Shown: one piece after another, positions 22,601-32,035 of the stretch
Position numbering within the stretch: the stretch's first letter is position 1
Layout: every line of letters starts with the position of its first letter
NCBI GenBank assembly: GCA_001600455.1
Contig: BCKC01000002.1
Location: 2,990,171 to 3,054,170, forward strand
Length of the DNA: 64,000 nt
Reading direction: 5' to 3'
Origin: Endocalyx cinctus
Taxonomy: Eukaryota; Ascomycota; Sordariomycetes; Amphisphaeriales; Apiosporaceae
Notes under the pieces: model-generated
What the model was told of the DNA's origin: nothing
Seen by the model: only the letters and a program-made list of their open reading frames with translations
Database searches by the model: none
Position numbers and translations under genes: made by a program

Positions 22601-25451
22601 GCCAGCTGTCAAGTTCATATTAGACATCGTAGAGGAACAGGCCAGAGCGAAACAGAATAAGGCGAGCAATACGGGAGCCGATACAAATAGTCAGTCCTCA
22701 ACAGCAAATACCACGGGAGAATTCCGCGATCCAAATGCCGACATTGAATATCGGATTAAACAAATCCTCAAAGACGGGAGAAAATACGTCAACGCAGATG
22801 GTTCTAATTCGGCCGAAGGAACGAACAATGCAAATATGGAAGATATCACGGGAGGTATCGCTGACGAGTTTGCTCCTCAGAACAGCTTTCACGTCCGATT
22901 GATTGCTCCACAAATTCAGTTACAAAGCGAAAGGAATAAGAAGCATGTTGTTCTTGTTGCCGCAAAAGGCATGGAACTGAAAGTTGTGGAGCTCATGGAA
23001 AAAGCGAGATTATCTGATCAAGTCAGCGGTCTAGTACAACGACGTTTCCTACTCAGGATGGACAGTGCCCAGTTCTTCGTAACGCACCAAAAATGGTTTT
23101 CTGGTCAGCTTCTGTCCATGTACTCCGGAAATACTTATGGAACACCTTCTGGCTCCTCATGGCCACCATGGGTGCCTATGGAAGTGATGTTTGATTTCCA
23201 GTCAGACCCCTTTGGCTTCAAGCGAGTTGTCCAGAAAACATCGGCAATGCTTCGATACGATAAATTCAACACTCTCCGTCTGAAATATAATGATGAAGTC
23301 AACAACGTCGAAGATGGAAGCTCGCCGTCAACGGAAAGCACAGAGAGCAGGATAGACAACCTGTGGGTTGAATTTCCCCAAGCCAGAGCTCTCTGCAACT
23401 CATCCCAGTACTATGCCATCTACATGATTGTATTGGACCTTCTCCTGTACAGTGAGCCGTTAGAGAAAACCAGAAATGAGCGACTTGAGAAGATCATGCT
23501 TGCATCCGACTTCAGCGATCTCCGAGGAACGCCCGAGATGGTCACACGGCTACAAGAACGCATTCGGCATCTAGAAGAAATCAAGAGCCACTTTCAGATA
23601 CACTCGAAATATCTTGACAGGAAAGGCTGGAAGGACAGATTAACTTTGGAACGCGATTTAGCGGCCTGTGAAGATGAGTTATTCTTTATGATGAAGGCCA
23701 TCACGTCATCACAGCGAAAATACGACACGACGTCTCAAAGCAATGCCTTGTTAAAGTGGACCATTTCTGCAAGGGAGATCGTTTGGCATCTCATAAAGGA
23801 CAACCACGAGCCCCTAGTCGAATTACAGCTACGAGATGTGGAATACGACCGAACAGACAACTCGGACGGCTCTCACATGAATCTTATGCAAGTGGGCAAG
23901 ATTATCGGTCTAAACCTCATGCCGGATGCCATATATCCGCAGATGGTTGCTCCTTATTTCGAAAACGAAAAAGTCTCCATAAGCACCTTAAAAGAACAAC
24001 AAATGATTCGTGTGTACTGGCATATGTTAGAAGCTATCGCAGGTATCCCTGTCATGGATCACTTTGAGGTTAACTTATTCCCTATGAAGATCCAACTTGA
24101 GCGAGAAGTTGGTAAAAAGCTTTTTGAGTATATTTTCCCCGGAATGGAAGAGAAGTCGGCTGAGGCCAAAAGACACAATGACGCCGCTGCTGCATCCTCG
24201 AACACGACAGGAGATGCGGATGAGGAGCTGCTTGATGAGTCCATGTCTGGGTCCGGAAGACATGGCTCAGTTGTGTCTGATGAATCATCCTTTGGTACAC
24301 GAGCTGGATCTCTGGAGCTGCGGCTCCGGCCGACCTTGGCTCTAGACTCTCCCGGCTCCGATGATTCACCATCCAAAACCAAAGCCGTCAGTGTCCATTC
24401 GGGAGAGAGTAGTAACATGTTTCGTATCTTTGGGTCGAAGACTGCAAGCAAAAAGCCGTCCTACGAATCCCTGCGATCTGCCAACGCTCCTCGCATGGGT
24501 GTTGTTCGTTCTGCTACTACGAACTCCCTCGCAGGCGAGAAACAAAAAGGGGCACGCTTTGCACTTACTCGAAAGTCCGGAAATTCCGGAGAGAAGCCAT
24601 CTGATGACTTAACTAAGATGATCTCGCGTGCGTCGCAATACATGACATTCGCCTACATCAAGATGCCCTCGGTAGTCTTGTGTCTGAGTTACAAAGGTAA
24701 AGGCGATCGAAACCTCGAAGACGTGCACGATTTTGTCTTCAGGCTACCGATAATCGAGTACCGCAATAAAACCTGGTCGAACTACGACTTGGCTATGGAG
24801 CTCAAGTCACAAGTGATAAAAGCTCTAATCTCGCACACCGGTGCCATTATTAGCAATAAGTTCAGCAAACACCGACCCACCACCGCCCAGCAGAGTAAAC
24901 TCCGCGAGCTGGCGACTAGCAGCGTCCTCCTAGCCACACCCAATATGTCACATAGCGGTGGTGATAATAGCGATGACTCGTCGAGTATGTTTGGTACAAG
25001 CCCAGTAGATTATTCTCGCTCTCCGCCGAGAAGCTTGAGGGGCTCGCAAGGCAGCATAGCACCTCCGCAGCGATCAAACAGTCGTAGCTCTAGCATTGTT
25101 TCGTCGCAATCCTACAATCGCCCATCGACCGCCGGTACCGGGAGCAGTATGCACAAAGATTCAAGAGTCGTGCCTTCCTTCCTCAAAATGACGCCCCCGA
25201 CCCTAGCACCTCCGTCCCGGGTTCAGACTGGTCTGGGGATAGAAACACGTCGGCCCAATTCTTCTAGTAGCAGCCAATATCTCAGACCAAAGACAAGCGC
25301 TAGCAATCACCATCCCGACGATCAAGAACAGCCAGGTCGTCGTAAGTCAGCAGGTACCGGCTTTCTTAAGGGCAAGCTCAACGCATTTACAAACCGACGC
25401 AAAGATCGCGAAGGCAGCGATTCTACGAGTACCCACGAAAACGGCGACTAA
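16620..25451 (+). CDS. FMP27: FMP27/BLTP2 (Hobbit) bridge-like lipid-transfer protein
   Basis: This is one uninterrupted frame of 2943 codons. Family members are long rod-shaped proteins that carry lipids between membranes at ER-plasma membrane and other contact sites. An N-terminal hydrophobic helix (about residues 5-29) would anchor it in the ER. The diagnostic family motifs are present: GFWDKIRLNFHSRVRVAW from about residue 1390 and the WPPW motif (SSWPPWVPMEV) near residue 2180, followed by the FDFQSDPFGFKR segment. The last 400 or so residues are Ser-rich and basic with probable disordered regions. Length fits fungal members of the family. The ATG sits in a good context (GCCATGG) immediately before the hydrophobic helix. 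I see no intron, frameshift or missing motif. Confidence 0.95.
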   Translation: MALLNPTFIFGVFVLIYLSSFVLFALLRIVTGISIQRIGYFSLRRLAFTPRDGFKIEIRGLGLNLHRPTFSQPTWLSIVVSELVVTLDINELEGQKQNAIESEETGEDDKKSEAQVNESKSQTGGSFIRRATFEATRSETWKKLAKIKERVKKLHRNVRWLRMVDVVATDSTVNIVDVGNLQMGSFTIALDTRHRMVDRARFFFQSKGDKTRQKQSAEWIVTIRSVLFTAKEGEAIEVLDSATLNVHGFLYENLDGLRDAAIALKLGRVHVPYDDVQVCARRLHKIRKQYASPYVQPESIEVSVDKVIQEIDKPGSTDQDLMQTVSDSKEFVSSILRGIKEVQFAVSFVSLTKKIQDIRASGSPLLLNASMKEVGIDLHRLDPKSPAHRMYFPSKDIAHEALAAALSISVGLDDGHGKPERILYVPMATTTVKTTLPSKTVELSNSVSAEERNENILFANSVVTSPSVDLDPKHLPVLLALLRPRPKSSKAHVQQRHMLISRLLPKANIKFSMHEPVVRIALPPVEKTSDPDDFDLIISSISSISLDVESFHSAVEDMHYSLASSMRVQTNHLYYQTTQGERFDLIDTDSFDLKVQLSATPDVHIVATGHLQTFAIRMTRPEITKGLRQIVRQLRLKVEPDKRLYPRMPKSQNAIRALPQWLLDFSVQVNDFSAEITGIDEDFPGNTRGIVMQVDSWSTHYRAQRMDTVRHRPTSRRRAASSRSFMPDPDFLASLAMPPSPRRKAQNDGDGRRLSVHLRGLEAFVIEAPEKWEVEPFIHMPRFELALTTHSDSLSPVLHVQSHIQTLLIQYSLFRHYSLGVAVTVLRKAFTRGPISQPTSPSSPRMSHLSPLPLSPDSPGGEPFSRVPKELVTVDFKASLIQVKAEMPADPPLMLRVYNIEAGRHRWSPPFFFAKLVHLYAGAPRMQGIWARILSIKTMRLDYRESRKKMSSGNVVDDKMFDLVTDAMRIAVPHEVIIHKISDNIANVIKASQQLHHRFKTGTNEYILDKGPEGPKNVPKISLRTRTLLVELEDGAFEWKLGMIYRAGRVEQLQRLAREEAYRVKVKKIHEEEIRKGSSRYRNRSAMGRGRAPNSTGSVGRSRSEDHLSEHARDQRSRSAASGRRNPRYDPDGVCGMTGNAHVSIQEARLKLHEHNAQSWKKRIDRHYLMAKNGMKELRGLFWGPDYLPGDLEDTEKILEVPQRPALMSAVIADLHILIDKPSFPLQKLPDFLHQVGKGMPKNMKYSLLVPMNVQINMNEARVTLRDYPLPLLHVPALKPGQSSKLSALSLKTDFVIAEEYRGPDSTRRIRVQITPPSNLEPGMPNGSFAIDVRRTIGPVKSFSDMHIDINTAYPTRITWGPSYQPAMQDMMMVIESFTKPQLDPSERVGFWDKIRLNFHSRVRVAWKGDGDVHLALKGTRDPYQVTGNGAGFLMCWRSNVKWNVHTEDDPKKFMTVDSSEYVLAVPDYSHQVREAARGDSDDQSVSSESSYKSGAEFKKVVMKLSGNVQWMAGLVFERAITDGKRSFDFKPHYEVVLKTPLNAAKATDLPYDAFRGFRSQHIHLSLAVRAPVDRDWSSPEGQPSRSYNTVHLTPRFFTHFFAWWSLFSGPMSLPIRQGSLWPGREKNSKKFGRHLGTIKYNLLLAPLFLSHIYKHKDAEDYSENSVSATGIKVRFDSFMLDIHQRREEFNTRDRGHKTNGRTTGMKIHAAQLDLISADVRAVSASIKGTTTEAIKTNSISTLITQQDDEAVNLSHFTIPDRDYSWIDMDDFVELDWILPSEPNPDTQILPLAYAPRVTYFRQTDIGGTIDGDPDRTSPFGDEPTHLCILSQDDDPRRVQSELIKSRLEQLQAQISSNIRNVGDAELRMIRDDGKDPSIKAEHDMLHKHTGVLREKHSFMESMLHQMAFKTTKNGSSEVTDNEHPHSTLKPDSSIDTGNGKMKVPGGTEFASDFKNRFVVHNMQLKWNNLLRNIILRYSHQVSQRRGFVYYLSRPAVKFILDIVEEQARAKQNKASNTGADTNSQSSTANTTGEFRDPNADIEYRIKQILKDGRKYVNADGSNSAEGTNNANMEDITGGIADEFAPQNSFHVRLIAPQIQLQSERNKKHVVLVAAKGMELKVVELMEKARLSDQVSGLVQRRFLLRMDSAQFFVTHQKWFSGQLLSMYSGNTYGTPSGSSWPPWVPMEVMFDFQSDPFGFKRVVQKTSAMLRYDKFNTLRLKYNDEVNNVEDGSSPSTESTESRIDNLWVEFPQARALCNSSQYYAIYMIVLDLLLYSEPLEKTRNERLEKIMLASDFSDLRGTPEMVTRLQERIRHLEEIKSHFQIHSKYLDRKGWKDRLTLERDLAACEDELFFMMKAITSSQRKYDTTSQSNALLKWTISAREIVWHLIKDNHEPLVELQLRDVEYDRTDNSDGSHMNLMQVGKIIGLNLMPDAIYPQMVAPYFENEKVSISTLKEQQMIRVYWHMLEAIAGIPVMDHFEVNLFPMKIQLEREVGKKLFEYIFPGMEEKSAEAKRHNDAAAASSNTTGDADEELLDESMSGSGRHGSVVSDESSFGTRAGSLELRLRPTLALDSPGSDDSPSKTKAVSVHSGESSNMFRIFGSKTASKKPSYESLRSANAPRMGVVRSATTNSLAGEKQKGARFALTRKSGNSGEKPSDDLTKMISRASQYMTFAYIKMPSVVLCLSYKGKGDRNLEDVHDFVFRLPIIEYRNKTWSNYDLAMELKSQVIKALISHTGAIISNKFSKHRPTTAQQSKLRELATSSVLLATPNMSHSGGDNSDDSSSMFGTSPVDYSRSPPRSLRGSQGSIAPPQRSNSRSSSIVSSQSYNRPSTAGTGSSMHKDSRVVPSFLKMTPPTLAPPSRVQTGLGIETRRPNSSSSSQYLRPKTSASNHHPDDQEQPGRRKSAGTGFLKGKLNAFTNRRKDREGSDSTSTHENGD

Positions 25452-26550
25452 TAAGACGTCAACCACACATCTGGACAACAAGATTTCCAGACTTTCATAA
25501 TACAATAATCATAATGTATCCACAAGGGGGGTTGTAAATACGTGGAAGATAAATGCATAGAAAAGAATAGCGTTTACAGGACAGTCACAATCGGCATATT
25601 TGTTTTACTCGTCATTTTTCTTTGATTTTTTCCCCCTGTTTCCTTGTCAGCACCAAATGGTGCGTATATATGTAACAATACCTCTAAAGAGACATCCGTT
25701 TGTTCAGGAAAAGGGAAAGGTTCAGCAGTATAATATACACAGGCATACATGGTATATGCATATCCTTTCACCAGCCCTTAGGATAAGACCAAGGAGGACA
25801 GGACGGAACTTGGGAGGAGTCCTATTAGGGATCAATTAAATACATGGGATAACATAAAATAATACTAGGTTTAGAACCGGTAGAGGCAGGTACATAGGTT
25901 CATAGAAACCCAATAGTATAATTTCAAAAAAGTAGTTCACATTTTCCTCTGTTACAATAAGTGGTGGACCCAGAACCGACGCGTTTTTATCTAGTGCCAA
26001 CTGTTATTTTCGTCTACGTGATCGTTCGCTCCTATAGGTATATATATAAGCCTTTTCGCGACCTAAGATACGTAAAGTATACGACCATATGACCATGGAC
26101 ATATTAATACTCTCTCGACTTGATCCTTGGTCTCCTATGCCCATATGGGACAAAAGTCGATATGTTTGGCAGGCTATCTACCCTTGCCCCTCATCTAACT
26201 TTACTTTCTTCGCCTTCCATTATCCTCGCAGAGGTTCTATCTTGCTCTCTTTTTGTCCATCAGTTAGGAGACTCGGGGATTCCCTCACTATTTATCTAAA
26301 ATATCCAACATCCCGCTTTCCTTCGTCATTCGGTGTGGAATTTTGGGCCCGTACCTACAAACCAATGCTGGGAGTAGGCAGCGGTCTCCCAACGATGTCT
26401 CAAGGGGCCTCTACCTTCCTATGATTCCATTGGTTTGGCGTTTGCATACGTGCTCTACGGTACGGTAGGCCACGAAGATTTTTTTTTTTTTTTGCTCATA
26501 TTTCTCAAAAGCGCAGTGGTCACGGATGTAGCGGAATCTTGTGGTCATAA
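25452..26550. other. Convergent 3' intergenic region (FMP27 / VPS22)
   Basis: The two flanking genes end towards each other here, so the stretch should contain both 3' untranslated regions. A 15-base T run lies at about 26480-26494. One 111-codon frame at 26089-26424 has no recognisable features. Nothing else is supported. Confidence 0.55.
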
Positions 26551-27422
26551 TCATCCGCCCACAGCTGTCACGGCTCCGTCCACATCCATCATGAATCCGG
26601 GATTCCAGTACTCCCACTCGTCGGCCTGCTCGTCGACCCACAGCATGCCAGCGCTGACGAGGTCGTCGACGGCGGTTCGGGCTCGCGGCTTCGTCCACCG
26701 CAAGTTGATCATCAGCATGGAAACGCTCACGTAACCCAGGACCTGAGCCGCTTCCAAAACCGAACTCTGGTCCGTATTCAGCTCTCTCGGGACGGATCGG
26801 ATGTAGGACTTGTTCCCGACTTTGACGATCGAGTACCCGGATCCTAGAGGCTTGAGCGTACCGACCGCTCGAAGAACGTCGTCCCTTTTTTGTTTCTTTT
26901 AGTTAGCCAACCGTTATGCCATATAGAAGGTACTTAAAGAGAGTTTTAATGGGGGTAGGCATACTCGGTAATTTCGGGAGCGCCCTCCATCCGTCCCCTC
27001 ATGACCCGTTCCCTAAGCTCCCTCACGCCGATCAAGCCACCGTTCTCCGGCCTCGAAGCGCCGCAAACCTCGACGACGCGAACGGCGAGCTCGAAGTAGA
27101 AATCGTTTACGGAACGACCTAAAAGCTGGGCCCAGATACTACCTCCTCCTCCGCCTCCGGAAGAGGAAGAGCTGCTGCTCGCGAGGGGGTCGACCCCGAT
27201 GGCGGCGCACATGCGCGCGAACTGGGCCCGGAAGGACGGGTTCGACCGGATGTCGCGCGCGTGCGTCTGCGCGAACTGCTGCAGGAGCGAGCGGAATACC
27301 GACAGCTGCGTCTCGAGCGCTTGCGCGTTGGTCGATCGCAGGGAGCTCCCGTGGGAGGCGAACTGCGCCGAGGTGAGGCGCGAGCGGTCGAAGGCGGCGA
27401 GGCCGACGCCTTTGCGAGACAT
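26551..27422 (-). CDS. VPS22: ESCRT-II complex subunit VPS22 (SNF8)
   Basis: VPS22/SNF8 is a winged-helix core subunit of ESCRT-II, which with VPS25 and VPS36 sorts ubiquitinated membrane proteins into multivesicular endosomes. Two exons, 27422-26965 and 26884-26551, are joined by an 80-base GT-AG intron inside a glutamate codon, restoring EITEDDVLRAVGTLKPLGSG; the product is about 263 residues. Family hallmarks are the N-terminal RKGVGLAAFDR, the MCAAIGVDPLAS segment, FYFELAVRVVEVC and the C-terminal EWEYWNPGFM. Residues 82-95 are a Ser/Gly tract that looks like an insertion between DPLAS and the following Trp helix compared with the usual form. The gene is noticeably GC-rich. Confidence 0.93.
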
Positions 27423-28062
27423 TATGGGGGGCCGGAAGGTTGTAGTGTGTGTAATATGTATTTTTTATAAGATGATAGGATGGATACAAGTGGGTGAAAT
27501 ATATGAATGAGTGATTGAGTAGCAGTCACGATAACGTGGGGTAGCTTCAGGGATAATGTTAGCTTCTACCGTCACTGACGAAAGTTATATTTCAAGATAT
27601 AAATCACAGTCCTCTTACACTCGAGTCAAGGATATCTTCAAGAATAAAATTAAAAATTCTCATGAGAACAGAAATACGTTTAGTTTCAGGTAATGTCTAC
27701 TAAGTACTATTAATTCACCACGATCATGAGCCAAAATGGTCCTCTCTTAGTCCCACTTGTCTATGATGTCGGGGGGTATTCGGTACGTACCGATTATTCG
27801 GGTTTACTTCGGTAGGAGTTTCGAATTTACTTAGCCACATGTATTCTTATCTTATCTTAACCACCGCCACATTAGCCTCGAATTTGCTTACCTAAATCTG
27901 CTTTAGCGCATTTGAAGGGCACAAACCCTTTTTTTTTTCCACTTTGGCAAAAAAATTGTGTGTGTCGCGGCTCGATCAAACCCCCCCAGAAGACTTCATA
28001 GGCAAATTGCAGGCTGCGAATAACCTCAAATCATTTCCCTTTAATACCCACACATCGCAACC
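27423..28062. promoter_or_regulatory. Divergent promoter region (VPS22 / RPS16)
   Basis: This 640-base gap lies between two outward-transcribed genes. The RPS16-proximal part has a pyrimidine tract (27926-27940), a C7 run (about 27980-27986) and a pyrimidine-rich leader just before the ATG, as is common for ribosomal protein genes. A perfect 12-base palindrome CGGTACGTACCG lies at about 27781-27792. Transcription start sites are not determined. Confidence 0.5.
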
Positions 28063-28942
28063 ATGTCTACTCAGAGCGTACAGTGCTTCGGCAAGAAGAA
28101 GACGGCTACTGCTGTCGCCCACTGCAAGGTATGTCTTTTTTTAATTCAATGTCCTGTTTTAATTGCAATCGAATTGGAGGAGCGGCCGATATCTTTGGAG
28201 GAGAGGGTGGACCAACGATGAAAGATAAGCGGTCGTGTCAGCAAGGAAAATTGAAAAGAAGGGCAAAAAAGAAGTTTGTTATTGTGTTTCATGCTAACAG
28301 AATATTGTTCGTATGTTTAGGCTGGCTCCGGCCTCATCAAAGTTAACGGACAACCTCTTTCCCTCATCCAGCCCGAGGTTCTCAGATTCAAGGTACGAAC
28401 CGACAAAATATTTTCCACCAAAGCCTCGATGCCTTCGACCACCCCCATCATTTTATTTCCCATATCCTTCGCTTTTAGCATACCCAAAAAGAGGAGAGGA
28501 AAAAATCACGAGTCGTTCAAAGAAAAAAAGAGGCGTGGAAGCTTTGTAAGGTTACGAAATACTAATTCGAGATTTTATCACGATAGGTTTACGAGCCTCT
28601 CCTCATTATCGGCTTGGACAAGTTCGCCAACGTCGACATCCGCTGCCGTGTCAAGGGTGGTGGTCACACCTCGCAGATCTTCGCTATCCGACAAGGTTAG
28701 TTTTGAAAGAAATATAATAATTTTATCGGAGGGTCATTGTTAACGTGACGATAAATACAGCCATCTCCAAGGCCTTGATTGCCTACTACCAGAAGTACGT
28801 CGACGAGCACAGCAAGCAGCTCCTCAAGCAGGCCCTTGTACAATACGACCGTACCCTCCTCGTCGCCGACAACCGACGATGTGAGCCCAAGAAGTTCGGC
28901 GGTCCGGGTGCCCGTGCCAGGTACCAGAAATCTTACCGTTAA
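28063..28942 (+). CDS. RPS16: 40S ribosomal protein S16 (uS9)
   Basis: This is the uS9 component of the small ribosomal subunit, whose C-terminal tail reaches the P-site tRNA. Four exons are supported: 28063-28128, 28321-28392, 28587-28695 and 28761-28942, with GT-AG introns of 192, 194 and 65 bases, encoding 142 residues, the normal length. Conserved segments include [18 protein letters not shown], the junction [37 protein letters not shown], and the terminal [11 protein letters not shown]. Introns 1 and 2 carry CTAAC/CTAAT-type branch sites near their 3' ends. I looked for a box C/D snoRNA in the introns and saw none. The frame is intact. Confidence 0.97.
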
Positions 28943-30049
28943 ACTGGTCTCAACCTGGAAGAAAAGGGGAGAGGAGGGAAAGACACAGGCAAGAGAGACG
29001 GACTTTCAACTGCGCTCGGACAAAAATGGACGACGGATGCGAGCCATCGAGGCGTGTGTTATTTTTTTCCCTTTTGCACGTTTGCGGGGAACCTGCTGCT
29101 GGGTCTTTTTTAAACGGCTTATTTGATGGCAATCGGACATGGGGAGTCATATTAAAATAAAAAGGGAAATCTTTCTGTGTGAGAAATAAGGGCTTAATAT
29201 CGACAAAGATAAAAGTCCTTTTTCTTTCCATCACAATTGCATTTGCATGGCAGTAACCAACTTAATTCGTTCTGTCTGGTTGTAAAGGGATTAGGCGAAT
29301 GAAACGATACAAAGTTCTAAAAAATATCTGGACCGGTATACGTGGTGATGATGAAGCTAATGATATATATTTCTATTGCTGAATGTGATATCTATCTGCT
29401 CTAGAACCTGGGTATTTCGAGGCCAGTCACTCTTTTCTGGAACATATTATTGGAAAAGGTATTATACCGGGCAAGGTCCATCTCTTCGTATCCCACATAT
29501 TCCATATTCGACTTGAGTACTTGATCACCCACTTTAGAGAAGATATCGATTCTTTTTTCCTACTTTATATGGGCTTCCGCCGAACGTATGAAGTCATATA
29601 CTTGAAGTCCACGTAGTAAGATCAGCTAGTGAACCGGGTTTCAAACCAATAAAGGAGGCGAATATATATTTGTATATACCAGCTAGGAGATAAACGAGCA
29701 TCTTCCCGTCACATGCGTACGCCAAATAGTGGCGTGAACTGTGAACATAAAAGGCTGGATGGAAGCAAAAGGTCGTACCTCATCATACATAGTACATAAA
29801 TTCTTACTATGTACATATAGGTATTTAGAAAGAGGAATATGCATATGTATAGTCACCTCACGAGTAGTATGAACAGAAGTTAAGAGATTTCTTTATTTAT
29901 TCCCCCCTGAGTCAAATAAATAAGTACGCCATAAATATCACAATATCTTTTTAACCCAACCCCAACCATAATTACCTTTATTTTTAAAAACGAAGATGGA
30001 AAAGAAAGAAAAGAAAAATACCAATCTATCTATCTGTCTATGTATCTTT
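28943..30049. other. Convergent 3' intergenic region (RPS16 / AAR2)
   Basis: The stretch holds the 3' flanks of RPS16 (+) and AAR2 (-). It is AT-rich, with A/T runs near 29150-29165 and 29980-30020 and a TCTA/TCTG tetranucleotide patch around 30024-30056 that reaches the AAR2 stop. No gene or RNA was recognised. Confidence 0.55.
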
Positions 30050-32035
30050 CTATCCCATAGAAATCAACCCAGACTCCCTCCCACCCCCTTCCTCCAACTC
30101 AACAACGACGGGCGCGAACTCGCCCCTCTCATCCTCGTCCTCGAAATCATCCATCTCCGCGTCGACCATCTCCCCGTCCTCGAGCATGACTTTACCCGAC
30201 TTGACCACGTACGCGGCGCCTCTGAGGTCCCAACCCAGCCTCCACAGCCAGGATTCGAGGGAGCTAAAGGCTAAACCTACGGCTTGCTGCTCGGCGGCCG
30301 CTTTCGTCATTCTCGTCGTCGTCGTGGCGGCGGCGGTATTATTCTTATTCTTCTCGTCGTCGTCGTTACCGGAATCGGCTAACGAGAGCAACCTCTCGTC
30401 CAGCCGAGCCTTGTAGGTGACGAGGGCGCGACGCAGCTTGGCCGCCTGCTCCGGCATCGTCTCGAGGACGCTGTCGCCGCCGAGGTACCGGTCGTTGTAC
30501 ACGAGCTGGGCGTGCACGGTCTGGACGAGCTGGCGGGCGAGGCGCGGGCGGGCGACGACGAGGTCGTGGGCCCGGAACACGACGCTCGTCGCGAGGAAGA
30601 ACCACTGCTCCAGGCACGAGTAGTTCCCGAGGTGCATACCCGTGAGGAAGGCGAACTGGAGCTCGCCGACGAGGTCGAGACCCGAATCGTCGTCGTCGTC
30701 CTCGTTCTTGTCGTCGTCGTCGTTATCATCATCCATCGCGGCGTCATCGTCGGTAGCGGTTCTCGAAGGAGGGGAAGACGACGACGATTCGCGACGCTGT
30801 CGTCCGAGTTTTTCCAGTATCCAACCCGTCGGGTCCAGCGCTTGCTTCGTGCGCTCGGCGCCCTCGGCCTCGGGATCGATGGTGTGCGCGTCCATGGGGA
30901 AGGAGAACTTGAATTGGGACGCCGTCGTGCCCCCGGTGTGGTAGAGACGGGCTTCCTCCGCGAGGGACTTGGTCTCGCCGACGACGCGGTCCGTCGTATT
31001 CGCGGGCCACGAGTAATTTTCATCATCATCCGATGACGACGATGACGACGACGACCTTCCCGTGATGCGGTTCAGCACGTCCGGGGTTATGGCGAAGGTC
31101 AGCTGGAACCACATGTTGGCGTCGGTGAGGTCGGATTCCAAGTTCGGCGCCGAGAGCGCCGACTTGACGATGTCTTGGGGCGTCTGCGTCGCTGCGGCGG
31201 AAGAAGAAATAGTAGTATTTGTAGGTGTGGAGGTGGCGGCGTCTGCGGCTATCGGTTCTTGTTCGTGTTCCTCTCGGAAGGCGTACGGCGCAAGCGTGTC
31301 GAAGATCTGCTCGAGCCTCTCCTTCTGGAACCGTTCCTCGGCCTGGCTCGCCGGCTCGCCGAGGACCTCGTTAAACTTGTCCCACTGCTTGACGAACACC
31401 CTTCCCTGGCCCGGGATTACGACGAGCTCTTCTTTTTCTTTTTCTCCTCCGCCGTTCCCCGTTCTCGTCCTTCTTTCCGAAGGGGTGAAGATCCAGTACG
31501 CGCTCCGGGACGAGGTTGACTCCGACGGCGCCACCCAGATGAGGTGGGCGCCCGGCGGTATGTTCCGAAACCCGGGAAACGGCTGCGACGCGTTGAAGGC
31601 TAAAGTGTCGCACCCCACGGTGAAGTTGGCGGGTAAGTCGTCCAAGACGAAAACGTCGCCGCCTCTGGGGATTGGGGTCATCGTCGACGTCGACGGCGAC
31701 GATATTTCCACGCTGTCTTCTTCTCCTACTTCCATGGCTAGTTCCGGGAGGGTGAGGGGAGCGATGTGATATTGCTCTCCCGCAGAAACGATGGGGGGCG
31801 ATGAGGCAGAAGAAGTAGCGGGAGAAAATGGATCGTTGACCCTAAGAGAGCCAAGAGGATAGGCGCCGATTGCCGATACGGATTCAACTGATTTGATTGT
31901 CTTAAGCGAATGCTGATCTCGAGGGTTGTTTGGTATTGGTGTTATTAATGATGACGATGATGAAGAGTTTGGTGGTGAGAGGTAGCCATCTTCTGGGTTT
32001 GGTACGACCCCACTATTACCCGATTCTGACTTCAT
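30050..32035 (-). CDS. AAR2: AAR2, U5 snRNP assembly / A1 cistron-splicing factor
   Basis: AAR2 binds Prp8 and holds the immature U5 snRNP until Brr2 replaces it. The gene is a single 661-codon frame. The AAR2 N-terminal domain begins around residue 128 and includes DDLPANFTVGCDTLAFN and FRNIPPGAHLIWVA, equivalent to the GIDxxSW...IPPGIHF pattern of the family. The helical C-terminal domain runs from about residue 455 (GELQFAFLTGMHLGNYS) through LVYNDRYLGGDSVLETMPEQ. About 125 residues of Ser/Pro-rich sequence precede the first domain, and an Asp-rich stretch (about 429-453) separates the two domains, so the protein is well above the roughly 355-385 residues of yeast and human AAR2. Codons in the C-terminal half are strongly GC-biased. 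Confidence 0.9.
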   Translation of the reverse strand: MKSESGNSGVVPNPEDGYLSPPNSSSSSSLITPIPNNPRDQHSLKTIKSVESVSAIGAYPLGSLRVNDPFSPATSSASSPPIVSAGEQYHIAPLTLPELAMEVGEEDSVEISSPSTSTMTPIPRGGDVFVLDDLPANFTVGCDTLAFNASQPFPGFRNIPPGAHLIWVAPSESTSSRSAYWIFTPSERRTRTGNGGGEKEKEELVVIPGQGRVFVKQWDKFNEVLGEPASQAEERFQKERLEQIFDTLAPYAFREEHEQEPIAADAATSTPTNTTISSSAAATQTPQDIVKSALSAPNLESDLTDANMWFQLTFAITPDVLNRITGRSSSSSSSSDDDENYSWPANTTDRVVGETKSLAEEARLYHTGGTTASQFKFSFPMDAHTIDPEAEGAERTKQALDPTGWILEKLGRQRRESSSSSPPSRTATDDDAAMDDDNDDDDKNEDDDDDSGLDLVGELQFAFLTGMHLGNYSCLEQWFFLATSVVFRAHDLVVARPRLARQLVQTVHAQLVYNDRYLGGDSVLETMPEQAAKLRRALVTYKARLDERLLSLADSGNDDDEKNKNNTAAATTTTRMTKAAAEQQAVGLAFSSLESWLWRLGWDLRGAAYVVKSGKVMLEDGEMVDAEMDDFEDEDERGEFAPVVVELEEGGGRESGLISMG

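Noticed and set aside
28129..28320. Possible box C/D snoRNA in RPS16 intron 1
   Set aside because: A weak GATGA-like word is present but no matching D box (CTGA) near the other end.
30379..31036. Long frames on both strands overlapping AAR2 (216 codons -, 174 codons +)
   Set aside because: They are shadows of the GC-rich, repeat-like AAR2 coding sequence; the AAR2 frame has clear family motifs.
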